From assembly GCA_000711775.1 (NCBI GenBank), contig ARYC01017705.1, positions 1 through 64,000 of the forward strand: a stretch of DNA of 64,000 nucleotides, written 5' to 3'. The notes beneath the pieces were generated by a model. That model was not told the origin of the DNA and ran no database searches. It saw only the letters and a program-made list of their open reading frames with translations. The position numbers were made by a program, and so were the translations under genes. This DNA comes from Oxytricha trifallax. Taxonomy: Eukaryota > Ciliophora > Spirotrichea > Sporadotrichida > Oxytrichidae. Below, one piece after another: positions 49,302 through 61,854 of the stretch. Every line of letters starts with the position of its first letter. Positions within the stretch are counted from its first letter, which is position 1.

Positions 49302-49421
49302 ATGGGGAAGGGAGGACAAAAAACAAGACATGACAATAAGAACAAGGAAGGAAGATGGGGCTATGCATCGTTGTAGAAGAAAGCCTATCTAAAAGGTAGT
49401 AAAAATTATTACTTAAAGTAA
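49302..49421 (+). CDS. 5' coding segment of a gene split by a transposon
   Basis: Starts at ATG (MGKGGQKTRHDNKNKEGRWG) and reads 40 residues to the last base of the TAAAGTAA repeat, including two in-frame TAA/TAG. G+C is higher and composition sharply unlike its flanks. The frame is interrupted exactly at the border of the 49422-51943 element and resumes in register after it (51952). It looks like a macronucleus-destined segment; the basic Gly-rich start suggests a nucleic-acid-binding or ribosome-associated protein, but no family is recognised. Upstream of the ATG the same frame stays open for a few codons only. Confidence 0.6.
49414..49421. repeat. 8 bp target duplication TAAAGTAA, left copy
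   Basis: Identical to 51944-51951 on the other side of the element. It would also serve as the pointer if the element is removed precisely. Confidence 0.85.
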
Positions 49422-51943
49422 GGGTGTTGATGCCGAGCTCTCACATCACCTCCTCAAACTTCTCAGATGTCGTCCAGCTCTCACTGTGGTCATGAAATTA
49501 ACACTCCTCAGTATATCTCTCGCATGTCGTCCAGATCTCCAATATTTCTGTGGGTGTTGGCGGGCAATCCCTCTCTAAATACTTGAGGCTTAAAAATTGA
49601 CAAAATTACTTTTAAATTAGACAATTTTCTTTATATTTTCAACAAATTATTAAATAATTTATATTTTGCATTAATATAAATTTTTATAAGAAATTTTTTA
49701 ATGGTTTATTGAATATTTAATATCATTATTGTATCTTTAATTTTGAGTAAAAAATTTAATACAAGATTACTGCTTTTATATTCATTTGACAACATAAATA
49801 ATCTTCATATATAATGGTTTTGCTTTTCTAATTAGCTGTATGTTTAAATATGAAAACATACTTTTGTAAAAATTTAAATGCAAGCGTATCTTATAAGTAA
49901 TTAAATAAATTAAAAAAATATTTAAGCGCCAGATAGTGACCCAAATGATCTAATAGATTTAAATAGCAATAATTTTTAATAATACTCATAATATTTATTC
50001 CAAGAATATTACGAAAGATCGGATAAGCAACTTAAAGTATAGTAAAAACCCCAAAACACCTTAATGAATTTTTATATGTTTTATTGATGAGGCTAATGTT
50101 GGGATTAGGGTTTATTTGAGCAAGGAAGCATCTATTTAACTCTAGTTATGAAAATATGAAAAAGTTTTATGATCCATATTTTCATATTTTACTTATACGC
50201 TATCATATATATTTCATGTTATAGCATTTTTATTTGAAAAATATAAGTTTGAGTGACATTTGTTTCTTTTTACATTTTTTTTATTAGTTTGCTCTTTAAC
50301 TGATCATCTTTTATTTAAATATATGATTCTATCATTTGAAAAAATTTGCATTTATGTACAATTAATTTTGAAGTTTTTATTAAAAAGATTTTCAAAATCA
50401 ATTCAACATTTTGATTTTTTACCTTACGTTCTTAATTAATATATTTCATCCAATACAAAAATGTTTGGTAAAAGTTGTAAATTTAAATAAAAATATGCAT
50501 TAAATGAGTGGTTTAAGTGAATGATTATCACAATCATGTAATGTTTTAGTTCTAGGAGTATTATAAATAGATATTAATCTTAAAATTTTGTATTTACAGT
50601 TTCTATAAATTTAAGCCACCTATCACATATGGGTATCATAGGAGGTCGATCCTTAAAAGAGAAATGGAAAAAGATTGAGAAAACTGTGACAAATTTCTAT
50701 GATGGATTTCCATTTTAACCTATTAATCTCGATTAAATTAGTACTAAATATATTTTAATTTAATTAGTTCTTGTACTAAGTTAGCTTAATTTTGATTGGT
50801 ACTAATTAAGTAGTACCAAAACTAAATAAGTACCTTTTTTTGATATAATGAGGTTTTAATGGAAAAAATTCAAATTTGTTCAAAACCTAATTGGTACCTT
50901 GTACTAAATAATTAAAACCACATTGGTATCAAGGCATTTAAAAAATGAATTCTCAAAGAATTTCAAGAAGATGTTTCCATAAACTTTAGATAATTTAATT
51001 AAAATACAATTTCATTTAAATTTTCCTAGATGATATATTTTTCTATAACTTTATATGGATGTAGAGATGAAAAATATAAAAGAATAAAAATCTCAACCAG
51101 GAAAATAATAAATTACATTGAATCTAACAACAAAAATAAAATTAATCAAAAAGACATCTTAATCCCCAACATTACCCTCATCAATCAAAACACATATAAA
51201 ACTCATGAAGGGGTCTTGAGGTTTTGAGTCTGTATAATATACTAACTTAAGCTAAATTTATTATTTGAAATTATCTTAGAGTCAACATCAAAAAGTCAAT
51301 AAAGTAAAATTGAAGGAAATATTAAAAATTCTTAAAAATTGTGAACTTTTAAAAACATATAATTATATTTATACAGTTAACTCAAGAGCAAAACTTAAAT
51401 GATAAAAATCAAAGTGCAATTCTTCTCAATGTTATTCATGAAAGAAGATAATTTATTTACTAACAAACCTCAACTCACTTACAGAAAATAGCAAATAATA
51501 AACGAAAAAAAGATCAAAGAATTATGTATTAAAAAAAAGAAAGAAAAATCTATCGGCATAAAGTATGAATAATAGTGTTAATTATATTTTAGTGTATATT
51601 CTCAATTATTTTATTATAAATATAGTTTCTTATAAAATTAAAATTCTTAATAACCAAATAATATTAAATATACAAAAAACGAATAAAATTTTAATAAAAA
51701 TTGATTTTTGGAAGCTTTATCAATCATTAAGCAAAGGAAATTTATTTTAATTCTAAATATAAATTATTTAATAAATTGTTGAAATTATGAAGAAAATTGT
51801 CTAATGTAAATGTAATTTTGTTAATTTTTAAGCCTCAAGTTATTAGAGAGGGAGAGTTCGCCAACACCCTCAAAAATATGGGAGAGCTGGACGGCATGTG
51901 GGAAGTTTGAGGAGGTAATGTGAAAGTTCGATGTAAAACACCC
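49422..51943. mobile_element. 2.5 kb TIR element with 8 bp target duplication inside a coding frame
   Basis: The ends read GGGTGTTGATG and, inverted, GGGTGTTTTACATCG. The inverted repeats extend about 190-240 bp (49422-49660 and 51765-51943), sharing CACCTCCTCAAACTTC, GTCCAGCTCTC and GTGTTGGCG, with an extra 50 bp in the left arm that repeats GTCGTCCAG. The flanks are exact TAAAGTAA duplications. Eight-base duplications are typical of hAT transposons, but no transposase is present, so the superfamily is inferred. The interior is A+T-rich and hosts a second element at 50044-51226. It interrupts the gene at 49302-51975. Confidence 0.9.
50044..51226 (-). mobile_element. 1.18 kb internally deleted TBE nested in the 2.5 kb element
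   Basis: The ends AAAAACCCCAAAACACCTTA and, inverted, CAAAACCTCAAGACCCCTTC are TBE termini; AGT flanks both sides (50041-50043, 51227-51229), matching the ANT target. All three genes are gone. The part retained inside (about 50600-50960) resembles the divergent intergenic region of the full TBEs in reverse orientation, with GGTACTAATTAAGTAGTACC inverted motifs and a TCGACCTCCTATGATACCCA block (reverse strand) like GACTCCTATAGGTTGCCCAT near 42477. Thus a MITE-like derivative. The frame at 51030-51227 ends in the repeat and is not considered a gene. Confidence 0.85.
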
Positions 51944-51951
51944 TAAAGTAA
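51944..51951. repeat. 8 bp target duplication TAAAGTAA, right copy
   Basis: Matches 49414-49421. Confidence 0.85.
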
Positions 51952-51975
51952 TTAGATGAAGATAAACCTGAATGA
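51952..51975 (+). CDS. Downstream coding segment of the split gene
   Basis: If one TAAAGTAA copy and the element are removed, the frame of 49302-49421 continues as LDEDKPE and meets TGA at 51973-51975. One base later in another register the sequence ELVEALPLHNPKQLS (to about 52020) still looks coding, so the gene probably goes on past a small junction or indel rather than stopping here. Confidence 0.5.
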   Translation, partial: LDEDKPE

Positions 51976-52029
51976 ATTGGTAGAAGCCTTACCTTTACAC
52001 AATCCTAAGTAATTGAGCATATCAATCAC

Positions 52030-54023
52030 TATCAGTTAATATTTATTCATTGATTGAAGTTCTTAGAATAATTAATTAGATTATAAAAATAAAAATAAAC
52101 TAATCTAAATTATTTTATAATAAATTTGTTTATTTTTAAGCATGAGTTATTAAATTAAAAAAAAATTAGTATTTAAATTTATTTAATAATCTTTTATTTC
52201 CTATTTTCATGATTTAACTTTTTTGAAATAATTACCTTCTTTATTACTTTGAATGACAATATCCTATGTCACTTATTTTTTTACTATTGTTTTATTAATA
52301 GTGAAAATCAATTAATTAAGATATAAATAATGGTATACTAAAATATATATTAAATGATTTACCTTTTCAAATTAATCCTGCATTTTAAATTTAATTTATT
52401 AATGTGATTTCTATTGCTTAGAATCCTTTTTAATTCTACTATTATCTTTTAGTTATTTATCGACTCTGCAGTTTATTACCATGTCTTTTATATGAAATCT
52501 CCTTATTTTATCTCTTTATATTTATGATTAACTCTTTTGGTTAGCTTAATAAACCCAGAAAAATTCTTGACTTAGCTAAACTGATAGTATTTATGCAAGA
52601 ATTTGAATACCAAGCTTTGATATTGGCAAACTTTTGATGAGTAAAATCTTATTCTATTGCACTTGTTTCTATTTGTTTTTTCTTGTTTTATTTAATGTAT
52701 TATCATCAAACTTGGCATTTATTACTTTCTTAGTTGTTTGCTACGCCCATACAGACAGTACTGATTTTTATAATAATAAAACATATTTAAATTAATAATT
52801 ATAATTTTATAATAAAATTTATTATTATTAATAATATTTATTTCAATCAAAAATTAATAAAGATTTAGATTAGATTTTATTTAAAAAACCTTCTTTGGAT
52901 ACAAATAAATAATTTTTTATGCTACAAATTTATTTGATCAATCCTTAATAATTCTAATAATCATGCTTTTTAATTTATTTATTTTATTTAATAAGTTATA
53001 GATAATACTTGATTTTTTTAAATTATTTTATTAGTTATTTTTCTTTAAATATTTCTGCTAAAAAGTATGTTCCTAGGTGATGTGATTAATCTTCTTTCTA
53101 TGTAATTCCTAATGAAGCATTTAATAATATATTTATAGAAAAATTAACTATTTTATTACTGCCAATCTTATTTAAATATTAAAAATTTATGATAAACATA
53201 TTAGGATTCTTTATTGTATTTATCTGATACTAATGAGTTTAAACTAGACCAGAAGAAGTTTTTTCACAAGTCAATCTCTTAAACTACTGCAATAATAAAA
53301 GATCTATAAAGTATTTCAGTATTATTTTGAGATTTTAATTGTCAAAATCTAAGAAATTAAAACTAGGATAAGTAACAAATTGAATAATTATAGATTTTTC
53401 GTGTTAATTGAGCAATTTAAAGTTGATAAATTAGTAATTTTTTAGCGATATTTATTACACTAACTCTTTTATTTGACAGCTAAGGTCTTTCGAATTAGTG
53501 GTAGAATTTATCTTTTTCGTTTATATCTTCAATCAAAATATCTTATATTATGTAATTTTGATGACGTTCATTATTATCAAAAGTTATCATATTAAAATGA
53601 TACAAAAAGCCAACTATTTGATTTTAAATCATATTTTGTCAAATGCCATTGTTTTTATAAAATTGTCAACAAATAAATTAAAAAACTGCTTATTTTTCCT
53701 TTGGTTAAATTCTTATAAATTCATACTATTAATAAAATACATATTAAATAGATAAATTGATACAAATACAAATATGGGAAAATTTCTTAATTATCTTAAC
53801 TGTCATTTATTTATTATTTTGTAATGTTACTTAAAACAATATAAATTTATTTATGATTATATTAAAAAATGCTTTTCTGTAATTTTCAGCCAATTTTTTC
53901 TTCAAATGACGAAATCATAATAATCATAGTTAAAGATGACCATTTTTTAATGCTGGTTTATATGTTTTTTATTACTTTGTTCTTTCCTTGAGTGTTTATT
54001 TCAAGAGAGTACTTTAGATCCTA
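52030..54023. other. A+T-rich stretch, no supported gene
   Basis: Very A+T-rich. The open frame 53498-53755 forward is hydrophobic and of random A+T composition; not called. Confidence 0.45.
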
Positions 54024-54640
54024 TCAATTCTTATATCGATGGGTTTAATATTTTATATTATGGTGGAATTAGGCTTCTTGACGTTTTGAAGGAAATGTTA
54101 TCACTGAATGATTTTCCTGTCTCATCAATCTTTCTCTCACTATTAGATAGTATTTCTTTGATTCACTGAGTTTATTCTCCATATCTTCAACATTTATACT
54201 TATAGTAGCAAAAACTGTTTTAATGCCTTTTAGAATTTCAGAGTGAGCATTTTTATATCCAGTCATCCCTTGCTCGCTCTTTGATCAAATACACTCCTTC
54301 TTGGCAATTCTTCCGAGTGCTTTGTTCACTTTATCAAAATGTTTCTCTAACCTTGTTTTTACATATGGCAAAGCTTATTTGACTTAGTCAGCATACTTAT
54401 TGGTTTGATCCAAGTGACTTCACCATTCCTTGTCGTCATTAGAGAGGCTACTTATTTTAATTTTATTTGCCACTCTTTCTAATTACATAATCAACTCCTA
54501 TCTGCTGAATGAGAATTAAATAACCTGATTCTGTTGGTTTTCCTTATGTTGGCTGCTCCCCGCCCAAAACTAGCAAAGCATTTTATGTAATCACCATCTT
54601 TATAGATGTTAGTCATATCTGCGTCAAAGCACCTTCATCA
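54024..54640 (-). pseudogene. Degraded gene for a helical, charged protein
   Basis: One register from about 54440 to TGA 54024, broken by only two internal TGA (after KEW near 54434, and after KKECI near 54283), reads as amphipathic helices: DQTNKYADQVKQALPYVKTR, KHFDKVNKALGRIAKKECI, then from ATG 54266 GYKNAHSEILKGIKTVFATI, NVEDMENKLSESKKYYLIVR and a tail FPSKRQEAQFHHN. Upstream, other registers give DADMTNIYKDGDYIKCFASF and QQIGVDYVIRKSGKQ. Spacing of charged and hydrophobic residues suggests coiled coil, perhaps a BAR-like or SMC-like protein, but I cannot name it. TGA at two sites and frame changes make it a pseudogene or a gene with small eliminated pieces. Confidence 0.5.
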
Positions 54641-54779
54641 ATATTTTCGCCAAAATTTTCAATTTTATCATTCAAGCCCCTTGCCCCATTCTTAAAGATT
54701 ATATTTTTGGAATATTAACTTATTTTATATTTAAACACTCAAAACTTTAGCAATACTGCACATACTCAGACATCATAGG

Positions 54780-55726
54780 CAGTCTTAAGTTTATATGGAA
54801 GCATATGTAACCTCAACTTCCAATTTGCTTATTTGAGAACTAATTGAGAATGAGCTAAAAACTTATTAAAAAAATACAAATGACAAAAATATCAACGAAA
54901 TCTATAATTCATCATACTTACTAACATTTTAAGAAGCAGTCATGGAGTCGTCATATTAATTCTAGCCTGTAATCAGATGATTATTGATTGAAATTAAATA
55001 TAAAGCTAGTAGTAAAAATGCATAAATTATTCAATGGGATTGCTGCTAACCATTTCAAAAGTCATAGTCTGTGTTTTGAAACCACTATATCACCATAAAT
55101 TTCAATATAAATTAAAAAAAACTAAATAAATTAATACTTCCATATGCAGAACTGCTACTTGTAATCTATAAGTTTGAGAATCTCGACGATATCGTCCATT
55201 ATGAGAACCGAGTAATCACCCTATGATACCTGAAAATAATCTTTATAAATAAGCTAACCTACAACCTACACCATTCACTCCACTTTCTTCCAATATTATT
55301 TTAAAATTAAAAAATTATATATTTTTATTTAATTAAAACTGCTTTAAATCAAATATAAATTACAAAATAATAAATATGTGCCATTTAAAATAACTAAGAA
55401 ATTTTCTCATATTTGGATTTGAACAAATTTACCTATTTTTTATCTATTTTATTAATAACAAATTATTGTCTAAAAAAATAGTAAATTATTAATCCTACTT
55501 TTAATAATTATTTGAAAAATAAATATTTACAAAACAAACTTTTTATTAAAATTTTAAATGAGCCTGTCCTTTGATTAAAGTAATGAAGCATTTTTAAAAA
55601 ATTATAATTTTTATTGTTCATTGCTTTAAATACATATATATATATATATATAATCTTTTTGATCTTAAATTGTTAATAATTTTGATTCTAACAATTATGA
55701 ATATTGATAATCAATAATTAATTAAT
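54780..55726. other. A+T-rich stretch with a (TA)n tract
   Basis: A TA dinucleotide run of about 11 units at 55633-55652. A mildly richer patch at 55140-55280 has no sustained frame. No gene supported. Confidence 0.45.
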
Positions 55727-56037
55727 TAATTATTATTTATCACATATATTTACAAAGAGCGACAAGGACGACAAAATGATACTTGCGCGGAAATATGTGT
55801 GGATGGTAGAAAAAAAATTCAAAAAAACAAATTGAGAAAATCCTCATTCAGTTGTTTGAGAATTCGGGTACTAAAGGTACAAAGTTTTTGGCGCTAGATA
55901 TTCAGGAGTTCCACACCACACAATCATAATTAGATATTACAATAGGGAATAAAAATTTCATTTTAAAATCCTAATGCCATCTTTAATTATTAATGGCCAC
56001 TATTTATTATGTAAATATATGTGATAAATAATAATGA
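55727..56037. mobile_element. Short inverted repeats flanking a gene fragment
   Basis: ATTATTTATCACATATATTT at about 55731 is repeated inverted near 56009-56035 (AAATATATGTGATAAATAAT); the paired ends are about 25-28 bp. Between them lies a 200 bp coding-like island. This is the second case in the window of an exon-like piece inside inverted repeats. No target duplication can be fixed in such A+T-rich flanks. Confidence 0.6.
55752..55960 (+). CDS. Gene fragment inside the inverted repeats
   Basis: The first frame gives KSDKDDKMILARKYVWM (55755-55806). After GTAGAAAAAA up to a TTGAG (31 bases, possible tiny intron or eliminated piece) the next in-phase stretch reads KILIQLFENSGTKGTKFLAL then DIQEFHTTQSQ. 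G+C is far above the flanks and composition is that of a conserved globular protein. There is no start or stop of its own, and no other part of the gene is recognised nearby. Family unknown. Confidence 0.5.
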
Positions 56038-57514
56038 TTTATAATTAATATATTTAGAATTAGTTTTGATCTCTAGATTTTTAATTTCCCTTGTCTTTAG
56101 CGATTCACTCACTACTAATTAAATATATAAACTAAGTGATAGAATTTATTTTTTTAATACATTTATCAATAGATATTCAAAAAATGTTAGAAATATTATA
56201 AATACAAATAAAAATAAATTAAATAGAAATAAAGCATAAAAATTATTTTTAATAGGCATTAAGATTTACACATAGTTTAGATGTTTGCATTATTTTAACA
56301 TCTAAAATATTATAACAATATTCAAATTGAATTGTAATGGAATTGGAAATAAGGATTTGATTGATGAAAATTTATTATTTAAAATTGAAATATTAATTAT
56401 TATCAATAATTTCTATGGATTAAATATATAAATGGTTTTTTATATTCATTAATAATTTATATGTGAATCTTTAGATAATTTAAAAATAGTATATTCTATT
56501 TGGAAATAAACCATTTAGTTTTTAATTAGTTAATATGTTTTATTCATAATACTTAATTTTATTAGTAAATTTTTCAAAATATTTTCAAAACTAACCTTAA
56601 GAGTGATTCATAAAAGTAAATTATTTTAGATAAATTAGCTCAATGATAAAGATCTAATTAAACTCTTAAATATTCATATTTCTGAGTACTAATCTACAAA
56701 AAGATGTCTTCATTATAATGACCTTCAGATATTTATCGATTATATTATTTATTATTGAGATAAGGAGAAGTTACTCTAATATTAAAATTTAGAGAAAAAC
56801 CTGATTATATTAACAAAAATGTATATCTTTAACTCAATTATTGCCGAAAATATAAAAAGAAATTTTAAATATAAGTTTTATTAAGGTATAAAAATTAAGA
56901 TTGACTATTAATTTTTACCAAAAAAATTAATTAAGAATAAATGAAATTATTGAATTAATTTTACTCGTTTGTTATATAAGTCAGTTTTACAAAGTTGAAT
57001 TAGTTTATATTTAAATAAAAATGATATTTCATTATTATTTATTTAACATTTAACAAATGCGAAGAAATTTAGATTATTTAACGAAAACGCAAGAAATTCA
57101 TAAGAAATATGTTCAATCTATTTACATTATTGGAATATATTAGAGTAAATTTATAAAATTTCAATAAACTCTATTAATTGACCTTTGAGGACTCTGTTTC
57201 AATTGGATTATACACATATCATAGATGAAGAAAACTGTGATCGATAAACATATTTATCTGGATTTTATATGTTAACAAGTGAGCTTACATAATTTTAAAG
57301 CCAATATTAAAATTTAAGTAACAGATCTTTTAATACTTTAATGCAATTAATAAAAAAAACAGAAATCTAGAAGCAAATAAATTTTTTTAGCACTAGCATA
57401 TTAGTGAGTTTCGAAACTTTTTATATACTACATAAACAAAGTTAGCAGTAACTCCTTGATAATTAAAAATATAAAGATTAATGATTCTTTGTAAAATAAA
57501 AAGAATATAAATAT
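56038..57514. other. A+T-rich stretch, no supported gene
   Basis: Nothing recognisable. Confidence 0.45.
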
Positions 57515-57860
57515 TCCAATATTAGATTTAAATATTAATTTTTAATTAGAAATTGATTTAATTAATGGCAAAAATGACTAACGTTATGTGGAATTATTCA
57601 AAATAAAGACATCAATTTTTTTCAGAAAAACATTAGGATTATCATTGAAAAAACTTTGAATTTTTGCAAATTTAAATACAACAACTACTAATACAGCGGC
57701 AACTACAACAGTAACAACAACAACTTTCAAGTCAAACCCCAATAATTTAAACTAAACTACATCAGAAAAATCCTAACTGCCTATAAATTGGAGTGCCTGT
57801 ACTTTGAGCTAGAAATCAAAATTCCTAGGAGATTCTGTGTCAGCAATATAATTATTTAAC
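57515..57860 (+). repeat. Dispersed repeat, copy 1
   Basis: Shares with 61855-62200: CCAATATTAGATTT, then AATTTTTAATTAGAAATTGA (one difference), then an ACT/CAA-rich part, AAACC/AAACCCC, and a G+C-richer block (GCTAGAAATCAAAATTC here, GCTAGAGATCACAATTC there). Direct orientation, about 4.34 kb apart. Copies have diverged. Confidence 0.65.
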
Positions 57861-60800
57861 TTTTAATGAAAGAATAATTAATTAACTATGCGGGTGTTAT
57901 AAAAAAAAAGACATTAATAATAATTGTAATTACTTAAGGAAATATAGTTAAGACAGGATTTGCAAAATTTTATAACTGATCCATTATTGAAATTTTTATA
58001 TTTTAAACTTGAAAACTTGAATTAATCAATATTATTAATTTACGTAGGATTTAATAATTCATTTGTTAATATATTGTTAAGAATATCCTAAAATATTTTT
58101 ATATAATAACTATATATTTATCAAACGTCTGCCTAAAATTTATTTTTAATATGAATTTTGAGGTTTATTCAACCATTTGCTAACTTAGTGAATCAAATTA
58201 AGAATTTATTAGCAAAAAGATTAATTGAAGCAGGATTATTAGTGATATTAAATCATTTTAATAAATAGTAACCAAATATATCTGATTCAATATATAATTA
58301 TTAGGATAAAAAAAATTTACTCTAAAGGAAATTAATTATTGAAGAAAACTATAAAATTTTTAAATGATTAAAGTTACCTGGACAAACCTATTCAAACATA
58401 AAGATCCTATTTATTTAAATTGATATTTATGCATCCTAGATAGAAAAAATTTGTATACGAATAAATAGTAAGAAGGAATTCCATTCTTAATTTTAGCAAC
58501 GTAGTGAATCTGCTTTTTCTAGCTAGAGATACAGATTCTATAAAAGTAAAATAGTATTAATTTGATAATTTAAATGTGAAATTTCTATAAAATTGTTAAT
58601 ATTAGCTATAAAACAAACTTTTTAATGAAAATTATCGAAATATTACTTTGAAAGTGTTAATACTAATAATGGAAAGATCTGATTAGCTTTCTTAATTAAA
58701 CATCAAGATATTTATAAAGTAGCTTATTGAGATACTTAAAAGGAATAGAAAAAATCGTTGAAATTTTAAGTTATAATTAAATAAGTTCAAATTGCTAATA
58801 AGGACCCTAAAAGCAGACAAGATTGTATTCTTTCTAGGTACCACTATAAATTTTTTCGTCTACTTGAATAAATTGTCCCTTGATTTGAGAAATGGAAAAA
58901 TAAGCTGTCTTTTAACTTAAATTATTATTAAAATGCTCTGATATCACTAACTAAAATTTAATTGATGTTTAGTAGCTTCATTTTGATCATTGTAACTTTT
59001 CTATAATTTTTTCAATTATTTAGTAACTATAAATTTCTTATTTATCTTTTTAAAAGCGAAATTACATATAAATATATCAAGAAAGTTTTGAATATATTAC
59101 AGAGCTCGATAGAAAAAACAAAATCCTATAAAAATTAATAGATAATGAAATTAATATATTTATAAGGATTTCAAAACTTAATTTTAATCGTATCCAAGGC
59201 TTTTTTTCTTATTATTTAACCAAACACTCAGATTCATTTGGTTCTTTTAAAAGAAAATAGAAACTCAACACAAAATAAATATAAGATATTTTATATTAAA
59301 ATAAATAAAAACAATCTTATAATAAAATTAAAATAATTATTAATGAATTTTAAGTTAGGTATTTGGATAAATATTAATAAAATAAAATTCAAAAATGTTA
59401 GTATTTATGATATATGCTCTATTGATATCAGGTTAGAGATATGTATATATGTGAATGAGCCTATAATATCCTTGTTAAGTCATCAATTATAACTAACTAA
59501 TATATTCATATAAATTGATTGGTTATTAAATTTGACGTGTTTTTAAATAATAATAGCTTGTTATATTCAAGGAGACATGTCATGAATAGGATTTGTTTGT
59601 TTAATATAGCGAATTTGTTTTATAAAAAGTTAACACTTATCTATATTGGCTATAATACAAGCTGTTGTTAACTCTCTCTTAGCTACCTGAGAATCACTTT
59701 AAACTATTTCTAGTTCATTTTAGTATAGTACAGGTTGTAATTACTACATGTATTTATATATGTATCAGCAAAATAACTGAATTAAATTAATCTACTCAGT
59801 CAAATATAATTTACTCGATTGAATAAACTAATAAGCTTACCTTCTCTCATTGTAAAATTTTAGACTATAAATATTGTAATTAAAGTCAAAATACATTAAT
59901 TTGTTTAATTAAGACTAGAAATAACACCAATTTAAATATACTTTGTCATAATATGCTGCTAACTACTTTTAATTAGAATATATAAATGCTTTCCTGAAGC
60001 ACCAATGGTTTCATAATTACTGATATCATTCGATTTATTACAAAGACAGATTTGGATGTTAAGAAAGGTTGCATTATGATATAAAATAAAATAGGAAAAT
60101 ACTATTTAAGTGAGTTAAATTAATAGCACTTTAATAGTTATAATTCTTCAAAAGAAATATATAAATCTTGAATTATAAGTTAATTAATTGATATGGCATA
60201 ACATAATATAAAATATTGATTGATGCTCATAATCTAATGAATCCTTTACAATTAATAATTCATAAAAGCCTAAATGATATATATTATTTTCATCTTTATA
60301 ACCAGAGACATCTTATTAAGATCTACTATAATTTTAATGAAGTTTGCTGAGGTGTAGTATCATGTCTACGGCAGAAATAAACCAAGAAAAGTTTCGAATT
60401 TGTTTTGTCGAAGGAATTATTGACTCTTCTTCAAGTAATAACTTTAAATCTAAACTGACTACAGATAAACATGAAAAATAACAATGCTTTAACCATTTAT
60501 AATTAAATGCATTATCAATAAAGCAGCTCATCTTTTCTTACCATCATTCAAAGACAAATTTTTCCAAGAAGTTAGAAACATAGAAATCTAGTTTTTAAAA
60601 AAGGAAATTAAGTTTGGATTCAGATATTAAAAAGTTTAACAAAATGTGTTTATAATTATGCTAAATAAGAATATATCTTTATTATTATATATTCTATTTA
60701 CAAAAATGAAAATTATATTTTAATTTATTAAAGAATTAAATTAAGAAGTAAAAAATAATAAATGCTTTATGTCTTTTGGTCATAATTTTAATTGATACTT

Positions 60801-61854
60801 TTTCAAACAACCTATTGCAATTTTAAATACACAAAAAATTGATAAAAACGAATCTAGTTTGGACATAATTAAATCTATTTATATAATAATGGAGCATTAG
60901 TATAAATTTCTCATTAATAAATAAATTATAATAAAATTTTTTATCTATTAAAATCTATATAAAATTGATTATTTGATTGATGACAAAATAATATATAAAT
61001 TATCATATGATATAGTAAAATGCTATTTGTTTATTAGTTTTCTTAAAATTAATTAGAATAATACTTTTAACTTCAAATTTAATATATTGTTGAAAACAAA
61101 GAAAAATAAATTCTACTATTCTCAAGAATTTTTGAAATCATTATATATATATCAATTTTTGAACATCTAATCTCAATAAGAGAATAAATATTTAGTATAA
61201 TTTAAGGTAATTGATCGGCTCAGGTTTCTACTTTGTTTTTTACTATTTTACATTCAATAATATTAATATGTAATTGTATCTGATTAAAATTACAGAGAAT
61301 TTTAATGTAAGATATGTTTTTACCATTAAAGTACCCTCAAAATTAAAATTAATTTGTATGAAGTTTTAATAACCGTTTTTATAAGAGTATTTATAAATAA
61401 TAATTTTAATTATTGTCTCGAGTAATATATAGCTAGTAGAGTTCAAAAGTTGTTTGTGCTAGTTTTCTGTTTATTGCTGGCATGATAAAAGAATTTTTGA
61501 GGAAGAATATTTACCTTTATACAATTTTAAGCGGCTGTATAAAAATAAGAAAATAGATATAAACTATGATAAGATTACTTATGTGTTATAGTTTAAATAC
61601 AATTTAATTTTTAGTAGCTTATAATAGACTATAATTAATTGTATTTTAATTGATTAACTATCACAATTGGAAATCTTCTTTGCTTATGCAACTAAAAAGT
61701 ATTTGAACATATTTAATGGCAATTAACTTTGTTAAAAAAAGCTTTATATTAAGCCTATAATATAAATTGATTTTTAGACAGTCTTATGCTTTAGCTAGGT
61801 TATTTATATAAAATAGGGTAAATTTAATGGTATTAAATTTTTTCATTATCATTA
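57861..61854. other. A+T-rich stretch, no supported gene
   Basis: Very A+T-rich. A partial third match to the dispersed repeat may lie near 58518 (CTAGCTAGAGATACAGATTC). The reverse frame 60334-60531 has no distinctive composition and is not called. Confidence 0.4.

Noticed and set aside
53498..53755. Forward 85-residue hydrophobic frame
   Set aside because: Random A+T-rich composition (F, I, L, K, N, Y), no start context or homologous copy.
55633..55652. (TA)n tract as a regulatory or boundary signal
   Set aside because: A simple microsatellite in A+T-rich DNA; no structure around it supports a function.
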